Assembly (NCBI GenBank): GCA_003389385.1
Contig: QQVM01000012.1
Span: forward strand, 186,001 to 250,000
Direction of reading: 5' to 3'
Source: Bacteroidota bacterium
GTDB lineage: Bacteria > Bacteroidota > Bacteroidia > AKYH767-A > 2013-40CM-41-45
Length of the DNA stretch: 64,000 nt
Shown: piece by piece, positions 44,794 to 53,944 of the stretch
How positions within the stretch are numbered: the stretch's first letter is position 1
How the letters are laid out: every line of letters starts with the position of its first letter
Notes under the pieces: generated by a model
Database searches by the model: none
What the model saw: only the letters and a program-made list of their open reading frames with translations
Told to the model about the DNA's origin: nothing
Position numbers and translations under genes: made by a program

Positions 44794-46974
44794 ATGAAGA
44801 AGCAAATTCTCATGTTCATTTTAACTTTCATTCACACCACAGGTTTTGGCCAAAATATTTACTGCGATGGAGTTCCATTTTCAAACCGTCCGGATTTTAA
44901 AGGCCGCGAAAACAAGATGAACCAGCTGATATATAATTATCTCACGAGCCAGCCGCAGCATCAGCGCACAGGAAACGTTCCACTCATCATTCCTGTGGTG
45001 TTTCATGTCATTCACCAAAACGGACCTGAGAATGTGCATGACTCTGTTTTAATTAAAGAGATTGACGCGCTGAATGCCTATTTCAGCAACAGCGGTCCAT
45101 TTTATGATTCTACCGGCACAAACGTAAACATTCAGTTTTGTCTTGCCAGCGTGGATCCCTGGGGAAATCCGACGAATGGTATTACCCGGAATGTTTCTGT
45201 TTACGCCGATGTGAACTGGACCTTTGGATTTAATCTCACGGATGATTCAATGAAAAATGTCAGCAGGTGGAATCCGTACAGGTATATGAACATATGGATC
45301 ATCCGAAGCGTGACAGGATATGCCAATGCATATGCTTCATATCCATCACACCTAGGACAAGCAGTGGATGGCATTGTGTTGTCTGCCTCCGCTCTTGGAG
45401 GAATACATTATATCATCGCACATGAAGTGGGTCATTATCTGGGTCTCTATCACGGCGATCATGGTAACTCATGTATAAACTTTAATTGCCTTCTGAACGG
45501 AGATTTCGTATGCGATACTCCACCCATGCTTTCCGGAAATTTTGATTGCAGCATCAGCACCTGCAATACAGAGTTGGATGACACCACTGGTTTCAACCCA
45601 TTTACCTCTGACCAGCCGGATCTCTCAACTATTATGTCTCCAAAAGCAAATTGCAGCCTGATATTTACTCAGGGTCAGGCTGACAGGATGAATGCAGCAC
45701 TCACTCAAATACGCACAGGATTGTTAGCTTCGAATGGATGTGGTGCCAATCCGGGCGGAGTGATTCCGGTTGCCGGAATTACATATAATGCGAGATGTAA
45801 TCCCGTTTCTTTTATAAGCACAAGCACAAATGCCGAATACATAGAATGGGACTTTGACAACGACGGTTATTTCGAAGCCATTGGGGACACCGTTCAATTC
45901 CTGTATTCAGTCACCGGTAATTACACTGTAAAGATGCGTGCTTTCGGACCGGGAGGGGCTGATGAAGATACTGTGAGTATACATGTTATTGCGCGGCCGT
46001 CTCCTATCTATCCATTGCAAAGCGTCACCGGAGTCATTCAAGACAAAGCATGTTACGGTAAGCAGGTCACTTTCACCGCAGTCCCTGGAATGAGCTCCTA
46101 TTTATGGAGCACAGGTAATACAGGCCAGTCAATATCTTTCATCGCCGACAGTTCTTTTCAGATATCACTCCGGTGTACGGACACTACAGGGTACGTATGG
46201 GAATTATGCCCTGACACGATCATGAGTTTTAATGTTATACGAACTCCAAAACCGGCAATCTACAGCCTGTCGCCAGACAGCCTATGCAGCTCGGACACTC
46301 TCCGCCTCGGGGTGAATCTTCAGCCTTACAATTATGTAAATCGCTGGCATGTAAATAATTTTTCAATTCACATTCAGGATACGCTGTATAACTTCTACCC
46401 GCTTCCACCAGACAACTATCTGGTATATGTCACAGCGGGATCATGGGGTTGCTTCGAATCTTCTGATACATTACACTTCTATTCAGATTCGTCGATAGTA
46501 CTTCCTTTTACACCGGCTGCATCTGGAGATACAATTTTCGGTTACCCAAACCCCTGGAACAATCAATTTTACCGCGACGGAGTTCTGATTCCCGGCGCTA
46601 CACAGGATAGCTATACAGTTACGCAACCTGGCTGTTACAGCGTCTCGACTTGGAGCTTATTGCCGCAGTGCGCGGTAATGTCAGATACAATTTGTTTTCT
46701 GATTGTTGGTTTGGATGAGCAATTAATAAATAATGAAAGCAAGATTTTCCCCAATCCGGTCATCGATCGTTTTTCAATTCGAGTACCTGAGACTGCCTCA
46801 GCGAAATCATTCGATAAAATCATAATGCGGGATATATTCGGAAAAGAAATTGAACTGCAATTTATTTCGACAGAACCGGCAAACATTCAGGCCGATGTGA
46901 GCAATCTGCCCAATGGCATTTATATTCTTTCTTTACCTGGACAAACACATCGGATAATAAAAATGGGAAAATAA
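44794..46974 (+). CDS. Zinc metalloprotease, M43 (pappalysin-like), with PKD unit and T9SS domain
   Basis: 726 residues. Signal peptide 1-19 (ILMFILTFIHTTGFG). A short propeptide (ending GNVPLIIPVVFHVIH) precedes the catalytic domain. The zinc site is His210-Glu-x-x-His214-x-x-Gly217-x-x-His220 (HEVGHYLGLYH), and the Met-turn region is TIMSPKANCSLIFTQGQADRM, as in M43 enzymes. Residues about 330-400 are a PKD-like unit (WDFDNDGYFEAIGDT, GNYTVKMRAFGPGG). Two further Ig-like units (TFTAVPGMSSYLWSTGNTGQ) follow, then the sorting domain (IFPNPVIDRFSI, LPNGIYILSL). Predicted to be exported by T9SS and to cleave extracellular proteins. The truncated copy at 42538 shows an earlier duplication. Confidence 0.93.
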   Translation: MKKQILMFILTFIHTTGFGQNIYCDGVPFSNRPDFKGRENKMNQLIYNYLTSQPQHQRTGNVPLIIPVVFHVIHQNGPENVHDSVLIKEIDALNAYFSNSGPFYDSTGTNVNIQFCLASVDPWGNPTNGITRNVSVYADVNWTFGFNLTDDSMKNVSRWNPYRYMNIWIIRSVTGYANAYASYPSHLGQAVDGIVLSASALGGIHYIIAHEVGHYLGLYHGDHGNSCINFNCLLNGDFVCDTPPMLSGNFDCSISTCNTELDDTTGFNPFTSDQPDLSTIMSPKANCSLIFTQGQADRMNAALTQIRTGLLASNGCGANPGGVIPVAGITYNARCNPVSFISTSTNAEYIEWDFDNDGYFEAIGDTVQFLYSVTGNYTVKMRAFGPGGADEDTVSIHVIARPSPIYPLQSVTGVIQDKACYGKQVTFTAVPGMSSYLWSTGNTGQSISFIADSSFQISLRCTDTTGYVWELCPDTIMSFNVIRTPKPAIYSLSPDSLCSSDTLRLGVNLQPYNYVNRWHVNNFSIHIQDTLYNFYPLPPDNYLVYVTAGSWGCFESSDTLHFYSDSSIVLPFTPAASGDTIFGYPNPWNNQFYRDGVLIPGATQDSYTVTQPGCYSVSTWSLLPQCAVMSDTICFLIVGLDEQLINNESKIFPNPVIDRFSIRVPETASAKSFDKIIMRDIFGKEIELQFISTEPANIQADVSNLPNGIYILSLPGQTHRIIKMGK

Positions 46975-47173
46975 ATCCGCTCTCTTATCTGCAGAACTTA
47001 GACTTATCCCGGCTGCGATCGCATTAGAAGGACTCGGCGCTTTCTTGAATTACTCAATCGTGAAGTTTCGCAGACTATATTTAAAATCAGCCTGCGTTCT
47101 TCCTGAAATAATCTCATGAAGTCAGTTTGCTTTTTTTAATTTTGCTTTTGTCAACATTGCAACAAAACCTTCC

Positions 47174-47914
47174 TTGACCAGACTGAACAAATACATCAGC
47201 GAAACAGGAATTTGCTCCAGACGTGAAGCCGACAGGCTGATTGAGTCCGGCAAGGTGACTGTGAATGGAAAAACTGCAGAACTGGGAACAAGAGTCAGCG
47301 ATGAAGACGACATCAGAGTCAACGGAAAAAAGCTGCCGGCAAAAAGCAAGTCTGTTTATCTGGCCTTTAACAAACCAATTGGAATTGTTTGCACGACCGA
47401 CAGAACACAGCCCGACAACATCATTGATTATATCAATTATCCAAAAAGGATTTATCCTATCGGACGGCTGGACAAACCTTCCGAAGGATTGATATTTTTG
47501 ACCAATGAAGGCGACCTCGTAAACAAAATTCTTCGGGCGGGAAACAATCACGAGAAAGAATATGTGGTAAAGGTGGATAAGAAGATTGACCACAAGTTCA
47601 TTTCAGCCATGAGGAATGGTATTCCGATTTTAGGAACCGTTACTAAAAAATGCTTCGCAGAAAAATTAAACGATTATACTTTTCGTATCATTCTCACTCA
47701 GGGCCTCAACCGGCAAATCAGAAGAATGTGTGAAGCACTCGGATTTCAGGTTAGAAAATTAAAACGCATCCGCATCATGAACGTCACTCTTGACAATCTT
47801 CCGGTAGGACAAATTCGAGATCTAACAGAAGCAGAAATGAAATTCATAAATGAAGCAGTGGCACATTCCAGTAAAACCGAAGAAGCTTCTTACGACGAAG
47901 GAGAAGGGGAATAA
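47174..47914 (+). CDS. rluF: 23S rRNA pseudouridine synthase, RluF type (TTG start)
   Basis: 246 residues. N-terminal S4 RNA-binding domain (residues 2-55, RLNKYISETGICSRREADRL, GKVTVNGK), then the RsuA/RluB/E/F catalytic domain: NKPIGIVCTT, IGRLDKPSEGLIFLTNEGDL with catalytic Asp100, and the tail motif TQGLNRQIRRMCEALGF that marks the RluF branch. It isomerises a specific uridine in 23S rRNA. No ATG fits the conserved N-terminus; the TTG at 47174 gives the family start (MTRLNKYISE). The last 20 residues are acidic (EEASYDEGEGE). Monocistronic; the AbgT gene starts 177 bases later. Confidence 0.93.
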   Translation: MTRLNKYISETGICSRREADRLIESGKVTVNGKTAELGTRVSDEDDIRVNGKKLPAKSKSVYLAFNKPIGIVCTTDRTQPDNIIDYINYPKRIYPIGRLDKPSEGLIFLTNEGDLVNKILRAGNNHEKEYVVKVDKKIDHKFISAMRNGIPILGTVTKKCFAEKLNDYTFRIILTQGLNRQIRRMCEALGFQVRKLKRIRIMNVTLDNLPVGQIRDLTEAEMKFINEAVAHSSKTEEASYDEGEGE

Positions 47915-48043
47915 GAGAGACTTTCCATCCTGCGGGAAAATTTATCATACCTCGGGTCATTACTAGTAAACCTCAGCACTACATGTCCTGCAGTTTATTT
48001 TTAACCATGTATTAATTGATATTAAATTAATCCTTGTTTCCTT

Positions 48044-48051
48044 TATCTTTG
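48044..48051 (+). promoter_or_regulatory. -7 element for the AbgT transporter gene
   Basis: TATCTTTG matches TAnnTTTG exactly, 40 bases before ATG 48092. The closest TTG upstream (48016-48018) is 25 bases away, a little far for the -33 element. Confidence 0.4.
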
Positions 48052-48091
48052 GCAGAATTGCTTTATTGAATAACAGATTAAACGATCGCGA

Positions 48092-49651
48092 ATGAATACT
48101 AACACTGCCGGAAAATCCGGAATCATCAACCGTTTCTTAAATTTCATTGAAAAAGCAGGAAATAAATTACCCGACCCTGCCATTTTGTTCTTTGTGTTGA
48201 TGATCGGTATATGGATCTTGTCCGCAATACTTTCCAATTTTGTTTTCTCGGAGATCGACCCGAGAAACGGACAGGCCATACAGGTTCAGAATCTTCTCAA
48301 GCCTTCTGCAATCGCGGCTTTCCTATCTTCCATGGTGAGCACATTCACGGGCTTCGCCCCGCTGGGAATTGTACTGGTAGCCATGTTGGGTGTCGGTGTG
48401 GCTGAATACGCTGGCTATATCAATGCCGGATTGAAAAGTCTTCTGAGCGTCACGCCAAAAAAACTCTTGACTCCTATCCTGATTCTTGTTGCGATCGTAT
48501 CTCATACCGCGACCGATGCAGGTTATGTATTGGTGATCCCGCTCGGAGGTGTAATTTATTATGCTGCAGGCAGACATCCGCTAACCGGAATTGCTGCCGC
48601 CTTCGCCGGTGTTTCCGGCGGATTCAGCGCTAACTTTATTCCTTCGGGAATTGACCCCCTGCTTCAGGGATTCACCCAGTCTGCCGCGCACATTATAGAT
48701 CCTTCCGTACAGTTGAATCCATTGAACAACTGGTTCTTCACATCTGCATCTTGTTTATTGATCGTGCTGGCCGGATGGTATATCACAGACAGAATCATTG
48801 AACCGCGCCTGAGTAAAATTCCGCTTAACGATAAGATTGATGACATTCCGACAATGGATGCATTAAGCTCAAAGGAAAAACGCGCATTCTGGATTGCCAA
48901 CTTAAGTGTTGTCGCAGGATTATTGATTTTGTTTATGTGGGCAAGTCCGGCCGATTCTGCTTTGCGTTCTGCAGACGGACAAATCACTTCTTTCTCCGCT
49001 CCGCTCATGAAATCAATCGTGCCTTTGATCATGATTATTTTTCTGATCCCGGGAATTATTTACGGAAGATTATCCGGTTCATTTAAATCAGGCAAGGATA
49101 TCATCAGCAGCATGACAAAGTCAATGAACGGCATGAGCTATTACATTGTGATGGCTTTCTTCTGTGCATTGTTCATCGACGCTTTCGGAAAATCCAATAT
49201 CGGAGCTTTGCTCGCTCTCAAGGGAGCAGCATTTTTGAAAGCACTTGCATTGCCGGGTCAGGTAACAATTGTAGGAATTGTATTGCTCACAGCTTTTATC
49301 AACTTGTTCATCGGTTCCGCATCCGCCAAATGGGCGCTGATATCACCCATCATGGTGCCGATGCTGATGCAGGTGGGCATATCACCCGACTTAACACAAG
49401 CATCCTATCGTGTCGGCGATTCGGTTTCAAACATCATCACTCCGCTGATGCCCTATTTCCCTCTTGTGGTTGTATTCTGCCAGAAGTATGTGAAGAATAC
49501 AGGAATTGGCTCCCTCGTAGCCATGATGCTTCCCTATTCAATCATCTTCCTAGTTTCGTGGACAATCTTCCTCCTGCTTTATTGGATGTCAGGAATTCCT
49601 TTGGGACTGCAGGCAACTTATGAATATCTGCCTATGGTTCCTGTACAGTAA
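48092..49651 (+). CDS. AbgT family transporter
   Basis: 519 residues with about 12-13 hydrophobic helices and two re-entrant hairpin regions. Family phrases: NFIEKAGNKLPDPAILFFVLM, TGFAPLGIVLVAMLGVGVAE, SHTATDAGYVLVIPLGG, AAAFAGVSGGFSANFIPSGIDPLL, LFIGSASAKWALISPIMVPM, YRVGDSVSNIITPLMPYFPL. AbgT proteins import p-aminobenzoyl-glutamate or export sulfonamide-type antimetabolites by proton exchange; which applies here cannot be told from sequence. Located in the inner membrane. No amidohydrolase (abgA/abgB) lies nearby, so it stands alone. It is the last typical gene before the IS remnant. Confidence 0.93.
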   Translation: MNTNTAGKSGIINRFLNFIEKAGNKLPDPAILFFVLMIGIWILSAILSNFVFSEIDPRNGQAIQVQNLLKPSAIAAFLSSMVSTFTGFAPLGIVLVAMLGVGVAEYAGYINAGLKSLLSVTPKKLLTPILILVAIVSHTATDAGYVLVIPLGGVIYYAAGRHPLTGIAAAFAGVSGGFSANFIPSGIDPLLQGFTQSAAHIIDPSVQLNPLNNWFFTSASCLLIVLAGWYITDRIIEPRLSKIPLNDKIDDIPTMDALSSKEKRAFWIANLSVVAGLLILFMWASPADSALRSADGQITSFSAPLMKSIVPLIMIIFLIPGIIYGRLSGSFKSGKDIISSMTKSMNGMSYYIVMAFFCALFIDAFGKSNIGALLALKGAAFLKALALPGQVTIVGIVLLTAFINLFIGSASAKWALISPIMVPMLMQVGISPDLTQASYRVGDSVSNIITPLMPYFPLVVVFCQKYVKNTGIGSLVAMMLPYSIIFLVSWTIFLLLYWMSGIPLGLQATYEYLPMVPVQ

Positions 49652-49928
49652 AACTGCGTGTATTTATAGTAATGCGTATTGGAAAGGGTTTTCACACGGC
49701 TTAACAAAATAATTGCTCGGCCTGGCTTAAAACGAGTAATAACATTTCTATAATACATGAAACTGTCCTGCGCTGAATAAGGTAGTTTTATTACTCTTGA
49801 GATTTTGAATAAAAGCTGATTGCTGGAACCGGTTTGCGCTCAATTATATGCTTGCAAAAAATCCGCCAGGTAAAATCCCCGCGAAAATTCTGCACAGCTT
49901 TGTTTGTATATGTATTGATCAGGTTGGC

Positions 49929-50640
49929 TCAGCCCCCAATAAGTTGAACAGTTTTTTCATATAAATTAGTGTAATACTGCTCGCTGACCTGATCGACCAT
50001 TAAGCCAAGGTAGTCAACCGATTTACTGCAGTCACGGCTTAACTGTGGCAGCAAATAATTTATTTCTATTTCAGTTGAATTTGCCGGCCTTGACATCAGT
50101 AAATCGTCTGCCTGATTCAGTTGCTTAATGGTCGCTCCGGTCATTCCCTGCGCCCATTTTTTACTTGGGGTGACGTTTCCGATTTGTTGATGCTTGCGGT
50201 AGTAGTTATACCACCACATGTATTTTTCCATGTGCAGTTTGCATTCATAATAGCTGTCAAACTGATGTCGATCGATCAGCTCTCTTTGCATGATGGAATG
50301 AAAGGATTCAATGTATGAGTTTTCCTCCGGTGTAGCCACGTGAGTAAATTCCTGACGCGCCTCCAGCTGCTTTAAGTAGCCCCGTACTTTATGAGCAATA
50401 AACTGTGAGCCGTTATCATTCCTTATGGTCACACTTTTTAGATTATACATCAAGTGAAGTTTACGCATCTGATCAATTACATCGTGCTGACGGATGCTTC
50501 GCTAAAGGATCCACACGAGAATAAACCTGCTGTAAACATCCATGATCGAAAGCTGATAATACCAGTGTCCTTCTCCATGTACCCAGATGTATTTTATATC
50601 CAGGCATAAATGCTCAAGCGTGCGTTTGGCTGTGTGAACC
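49929..50640 (-). pseudogene. IS3-type transposase remnant (integrase core, internal stop)
   Basis: The minus-strand frame reads LEHLCLDIKYIWVHGEGHWY, MDVYSR, then TAG at 50502-50504, and continues in the same frame as VIDQMRKLHLM, RNDNGSQF, ATPEENSYIESFHSI, RYMYWYNY-like KYMWWYNYYRK and PSKKWAQGM. All three acidic catalytic residues (in LDIKY, RNDNG and PEEN) are present, but the stop splits the frame and the N-terminal helix-turn-helix part and orfA are missing. The right end runs straight into a short-chain dehydrogenase start at about 50640. An inactive element. No clear terminal inverted repeats were found. Confidence 0.85.
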
Positions 50641-50703
50641 CAATTGTCTACACAATTTTAGCCCAAGCCCTTTATATGCACCAGTTACTAAAGCTATTTT
50701 CAT
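50638..50703 (-). pseudogene. Short-chain dehydrogenase gene cut off by the IS remnant
   Basis: ATG 50703-50701 overlaps the TGA of the upstream reductase gene (ATGA), typical of coupled genes. The first 22 residues (MKIALVTGAYKGLGLKLCRQ then LG) are the nucleotide-binding start of a classical SDR (TGxxxGxG). The next codons are transposase sequence, so the rest of the enzyme is lost. No downstream SDR part was found on the other side of the element. Confidence 0.75.
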
Positions 50704-51317
50704 CGTTTCAAAAGTTTAAAACCAATTTCTCTTCCTTGTCCTTGAAACATTGCAAGATTTATCCAGAACCATGCGAATTGTTCCATTAATTCGAATTTGT
50801 CATTGCCACCAATGTTGTAGCACTCTGAAAAACCAGCGTCTTTAGCTAATTGAATGGCTACTTGTTTTCCTTTTTCACTGTCGCCAGCTACAAATAAGTC
50901 TAGTTTTAAGTCTCCATAATTTGGATTTTGCATATTATTAAACCCTGTTGTGTTAAAGCACTTCACCACATCTTTTGTCTGAGTGTTATCCAAAATTGCA
51001 TCTGTGGTATTTTTATATTCATGAGGGCCTTTGTTCATTACGATGTTCATTGCATCAATAATGATTTTTCCCGAGGTGTCGCCTAACGATTTTACCACTT
51101 CAACAGTGGAAGGTGCAGGAGTTGAAAGTAAAATGATGTTCGAAATTTTAACAGCTTCAGCAATGGTATAAACATTTGTATTGGTATTGCTTAAAAGTTC
51201 TTTGCCTTTAAAGTTGTTTACATCACGAACACCCAAATTTATTTCGTGTCCTTTATTTGCCCAGTTGGTGGCTAACGCACTGCCAACATTGCCTGTTCCT
51301 ATGATTGCTATTTTCAT
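50700..51317 (-). CDS. NADPH-dependent F420 reductase-like oxidoreductase
   Basis: 205 residues from ATG 51317; the frame extends to 51356 but that would overlap the upstream gene, and MKIAIIGTGNVGSALATNWA is the normal family start. Rossmann motif GTGNVGS (residues 7-13), then INLGVRD where the Arg can bind the NADP phosphate, IILLSTPA, IIDAMNIV and VKCFNTTGF, as in the F420_oxidored/NADP-oxidoreductase family. Bacteroidota generally lack F420, so the partner is probably another cofactor or a quinone or flavin. Cytoplasmic. Fourth of five operon genes: 10 bases after bestrophin, and coupled by ATGA to the truncated SDR. Confidence 0.87.
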   Translation of the reverse strand: MKIAIIGTGNVGSALATNWANKGHEINLGVRDVNNFKGKELLSNTNTNVYTIAEAVKISNIILLSTPAPSTVEVVKSLGDTSGKIIIDAMNIVMNKGPHEYKNTTDAILDNTQTKDVVKCFNTTGFNNMQNPNYGDLKLDLFVAGDSEKGKQVAIQLAKDAGFSECYNIGGNDKFELMEQFAWFWINLAMFQGQGREIGFKLLKR

Positions 51318-51327
51318 ATTGTTAATT

Positions 51328-52263
51328 TTAGAATAATAATCCGTTTTCAGGTTCAAGTTTATTTGGTAAATTGGTTTCGCCTAACATTTCTCTCAAATCT
51401 CTTTCAATTGTATTGCACATAGCTGTTAAGGGCACATCGGTTATTCGGTTTTCAAATGGGTCTTCGTTTACTTCACCTACCTTGTTTATAATGGCAAACA
51501 CAAATGAAATAGTGATGGAAACTGGTATCATCAAATAGTCAATATTCATCTTCGTGAAATCACCAATCAACGAAAATGGAAGCAACAACATAAAAGTATA
51601 TAAAAACACTCTTGTGAAAAAATCATATTGCCTTAGCAATGGTGTGTTTTTAATTCTCTCACACCCCCCCTGATAATTTGCTAATGCCAGTAGTTGACCT
51701 TCCATTTGAAAACTATCAAAACCTCCAATCGTTCCGTTTGCCATTGCTTCATAAATCTTTTTACCTGAAATAAGGTGAATGAAATTTGGTTTGTTCTGCG
51801 AATTTTGGAGCTCATTAAATTCTTGATCTGAAAAGAATGTTGTTAAATCTTGCCAGTTGTCTTGCTTTCTCAAATGCAAACGCAATGCATGAACCCAAGC
51901 AATTACTTTGTAAATCATTACTTCTTTAAATTGCTCACTTCGGGTTTTGTCATAGTTCTGTTGGTGAGCATGGCTGTCTGTAAGTGTGATTATTAGTCTT
52001 GCTATAACTCTGCTAGAATTAATGATACCACCCCAAAGTGTTCTTGCTTCCCACCAGCGACTGTATGAACTATTATTTCTAAAAGCAATAAAAATTGCTA
52101 AAGCACTTCCTAAAATCGCTGCGATTGAAAACGGAAAAGATATAGCTGTTACTCCATGCTTGTGCAAAGAATAAACCGTGACTGCGATTGCAACTGCAAA
52201 AGTAAATTCAGTTTTTACATACTGAATGACTTTGATTGGATTAAAAATTCGTTTTACTATCAT
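51328..52263 (-). CDS. Bestrophin family ion channel (YneE/UPF0187)
   Basis: 311 residues. Four hydrophobic helices at about 20-40, 45-63, 215-235 and 240-258 in the bestrophin layout. Conserved phrases: AAILGSALAIFIAFRNNSSYSRWWEARTLWGGI (with the RWWEAR-type motif), HALRLHLR, and LLLPFSLIGDFTKMNIDYLMIPVSI. Bacterial bestrophins form pentameric channels, in several cases sodium-permeable. Located in the inner membrane. It is the third gene of the HxlR-linked operon, 3 bases after the outer-membrane-like gene. A run of eight C (51663-51670, in cacccccccctg) inside the gene deserves a sequencing check, although the frame is intact. Confidence 0.9.
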   Translation of the reverse strand: MIVKRIFNPIKVIQYVKTEFTFAVAIAVTVYSLHKHGVTAISFPFSIAAILGSALAIFIAFRNNSSYSRWWEARTLWGGIINSSRVIARLIITLTDSHAHQQNYDKTRSEQFKEVMIYKVIAWVHALRLHLRKQDNWQDLTTFFSDQEFNELQNSQNKPNFIHLISGKKIYEAMANGTIGGFDSFQMEGQLLALANYQGGCERIKNTPLLRQYDFFTRVFLYTFMLLLPFSLIGDFTKMNIDYLMIPVSITISFVFAIINKVGEVNEDPFENRITDVPLTAMCNTIERDLREMLGETNLPNKLEPENGLLF

Positions 52264-52266
52264 AGT

Positions 52267-52914
52267 TTAAAATTCATGTCTGATGAAACCGCCTACATTA
52301 TATGTTTTGGCGAAAGTAGTATTGCCTGTTTGGTTAAATTCAGCTCCTGTTCCAAATTGATAGCTCTTTATTGAAAGGCCTAAACGCAGTCGTTGAGTAA
52401 ATCTGTAATTTTCTGTGTTAACAGTCGGGAAAGCATTTGTGCTTTCAACTTGTGTAAATAGATTTATTGTTTCAGAAAGTTTTGGAGTGTATCGAAACAA
52501 AAGGAAATAATCCAAGTCTGGTTTTTTAAGTATTTCACAAACTAACCAAGTAAAAATGGTTGCATTTTTTTTGATGTGAGCATATTGAATGCCTGCTTTG
52601 GGATAAACGCCCCAACTCAAAACCTGTCCAACTAATACAGGTGCAAATCCATTTATTATTTCGTGGTTATATGAAATAGCTTCCGTAAAACCGAACTGTG
52701 GCAAAAAGGTTGTTTTGGTCATTCGGTAGTCAATACTTGCTCTGTTTCGGTTGAAGAAAAGCCAACGAGAATTTTCTCCTTGTTTATTCTTTATATACTT
52801 AAAGAACATGATATCAACTGTTGTTTTTTCATGTCCTCCAAAAATTTCAACGGGGATTTGTGCCTTTACATTGGTACAAATTGCAATCAAGATTATGATT
52901 AATAGTTTTCTCAA
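52267..52914 (-). CDS. Probable outer-membrane beta-barrel protein, unknown function
   Basis: 215 residues. Signal peptide (LLIIILIAICTNVKA, cut before QIP). The mature part has amphipathic strand pairs (SIDYRMTKTTFLPQFGFTEA, WGVYPKAGIQYAHIKK, DLDYFLLFRYTPKLSETINL, TQRLRLGLSIKSYQFGTGAE) and ends in VGGFIRHEF with a terminal Phe, as barrel proteins do. I do not recognise a named family. It is the second gene of the operon, 52 bases after the DJ-1-like gene and 3 bases before bestrophin; co-occurrence with a channel suggests envelope transport or sensing. Confidence 0.75.
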   Translation of the reverse strand: MRKLLIIILIAICTNVKAQIPVEIFGGHEKTTVDIMFFKYIKNKQGENSRWLFFNRNRASIDYRMTKTTFLPQFGFTEAISYNHEIINGFAPVLVGQVLSWGVYPKAGIQYAHIKKNATIFTWLVCEILKKPDLDYFLLFRYTPKLSETINLFTQVESTNAFPTVNTENYRFTQRLRLGLSIKSYQFGTGAEFNQTGNTTFAKTYNVGGFIRHEF

Positions 52915-52966
52915 TTTCTGTTAAAATAAAACAAGGTGGGGGCGAAGCCACACCTTGTTTAGATTA

Positions 52967-53827
52967 TTATTTTGTAAGCAGTTCTACTACTAATTCAGCA
53001 GCCGCAGCTCCTGAATTTTGTTGCTGTCCAGTAATTAAATTACCATCTTGTATTGCGTATGAGGAGAATGGAGCAGCTACTTTAAACGTTGTTCCTTCTA
53101 TTTTCTTTGCTTCGGTTTCAATTCTGTATGGTTGAATTATCTGACCAACAGCCTGGTCTGCAAAATCTTCTTCCGAATCTGCAAAGCCAGTCCAAGTTTT
53201 GCCTTTTATCAAAAGTTCACCATTAGATTTTTTAGCTTCTAACAATAAAGTTGTTGAATGGCAAACGGCTGATGCAGGTTTTCCTGCTTCGTAAAAGGAA
53301 ACGAATAATTTTTCTAATTCAGCATTGCCTTTGTAAGTGTACATTGGACCTTGTCCACCTATTAAGAAGATTGCAACATAATCATTGTGCTTTACTTCAG
53401 TCAATTTCTTTGTGTTTTCTAACATTTGGTTGAACTCTTGCTTTTGCATGTAGCCCAATGAAATGATGTCGTGAGAAGAATATCCGCTTGCGTCTGTTGG
53501 ATTAGAATAGCCGTCCATTATCAGCTTTCCACCTTCTGTTGATACCAATTCAATTTCAAAACCTGCTTCTTGAAACACTCTCATAGGGTGTGTCAATTCA
53601 GCAGCCCAAAAACCAATTGGCCAGCCTGTCTGCTTGGAAGTTGTTGGCGAGCTTGCCACCATTAAAATTTTTCCTTTTGAGGGGGCACCATATGGGTGAA
53701 CGTAACTCAGTCTTTCTTTTGGTTTGTCCATTTTGTTGTTGTTTTTAATTGTTTTTGAATTTTGTGCGTAAACGATACCACCGATTACTGTCAATGCACA
53801 AGCGATTATCAAGATTGTCTTTTTCAT
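52967..53827 (-). CDS. DJ-1/PfpI (Hsp31-like) family protein with signal sequence
   Basis: 286 residues. Residues 1-21 (TILIIACALTVIGGIVYA) are a signal peptide or anchor. The DJ-1/PfpI fold follows: KILMVASSPTT, conserved Glu77 (GFWAAELTHP), FEIELVSTEGG, DYVAIFLIGGQGPMYTY, and the nucleophile elbow ASAVCHSTTLLL with Cys189 and His190. Family members act as glyoxalases, deglycases or chaperones in carbonyl stress; the Cys-His pair and Glu favour a catalytic role. Export to the periplasm is unusual but not unknown. First gene of the minus-strand operon, divergent from an HxlR regulator, so probably induced by reactive carbonyls or quinones. Confidence 0.88.
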   Translation of the reverse strand: MKKTILIIACALTVIGGIVYAQNSKTIKNNNKMDKPKERLSYVHPYGAPSKGKILMVASSPTTSKQTGWPIGFWAAELTHPMRVFQEAGFEIELVSTEGGKLIMDGYSNPTDASGYSSHDIISLGYMQKQEFNQMLENTKKLTEVKHNDYVAIFLIGGQGPMYTYKGNAELEKLFVSFYEAGKPASAVCHSTTLLLEAKKSNGELLIKGKTWTGFADSEEDFADQAVGQIIQPYRIETEAKKIEGTTFKVAAPFSSYAIQDGNLITGQQQNSGAAAAELVVELLTK

Positions 53828-53944
53828 TTATTTTAAATTTTGATGTGGCAAAGTTGCAACTATATGTTACCTTTAAAAATATACTTACCCCGAATAGTGA
53901 TACACACTTTTAAGAAAGTATTAATGAAATAAAGCGTTAAGACA
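53828..53944. promoter_or_regulatory. Divergent promoter/operator region of the HxlR cluster
   Basis: 117 bases between the two divergent start codons; both genes must be controlled from here. It contains TATACTTACCCCGAATAGTG and, further right, GAAAGTATTA, with short TACTT/AGTA-type half-sites of the kind HxlR-family dimers bind. On the minus strand a near -7 element (CAACTTTG) lies at 53849-53856. The operator assignment is a proposal only. Confidence 0.4.

Noticed and set aside
51318-51356. Earlier start for the F420-type reductase
   Set aside because: It overlaps the bestrophin end and lies before the conserved MKIAIIGTG start.
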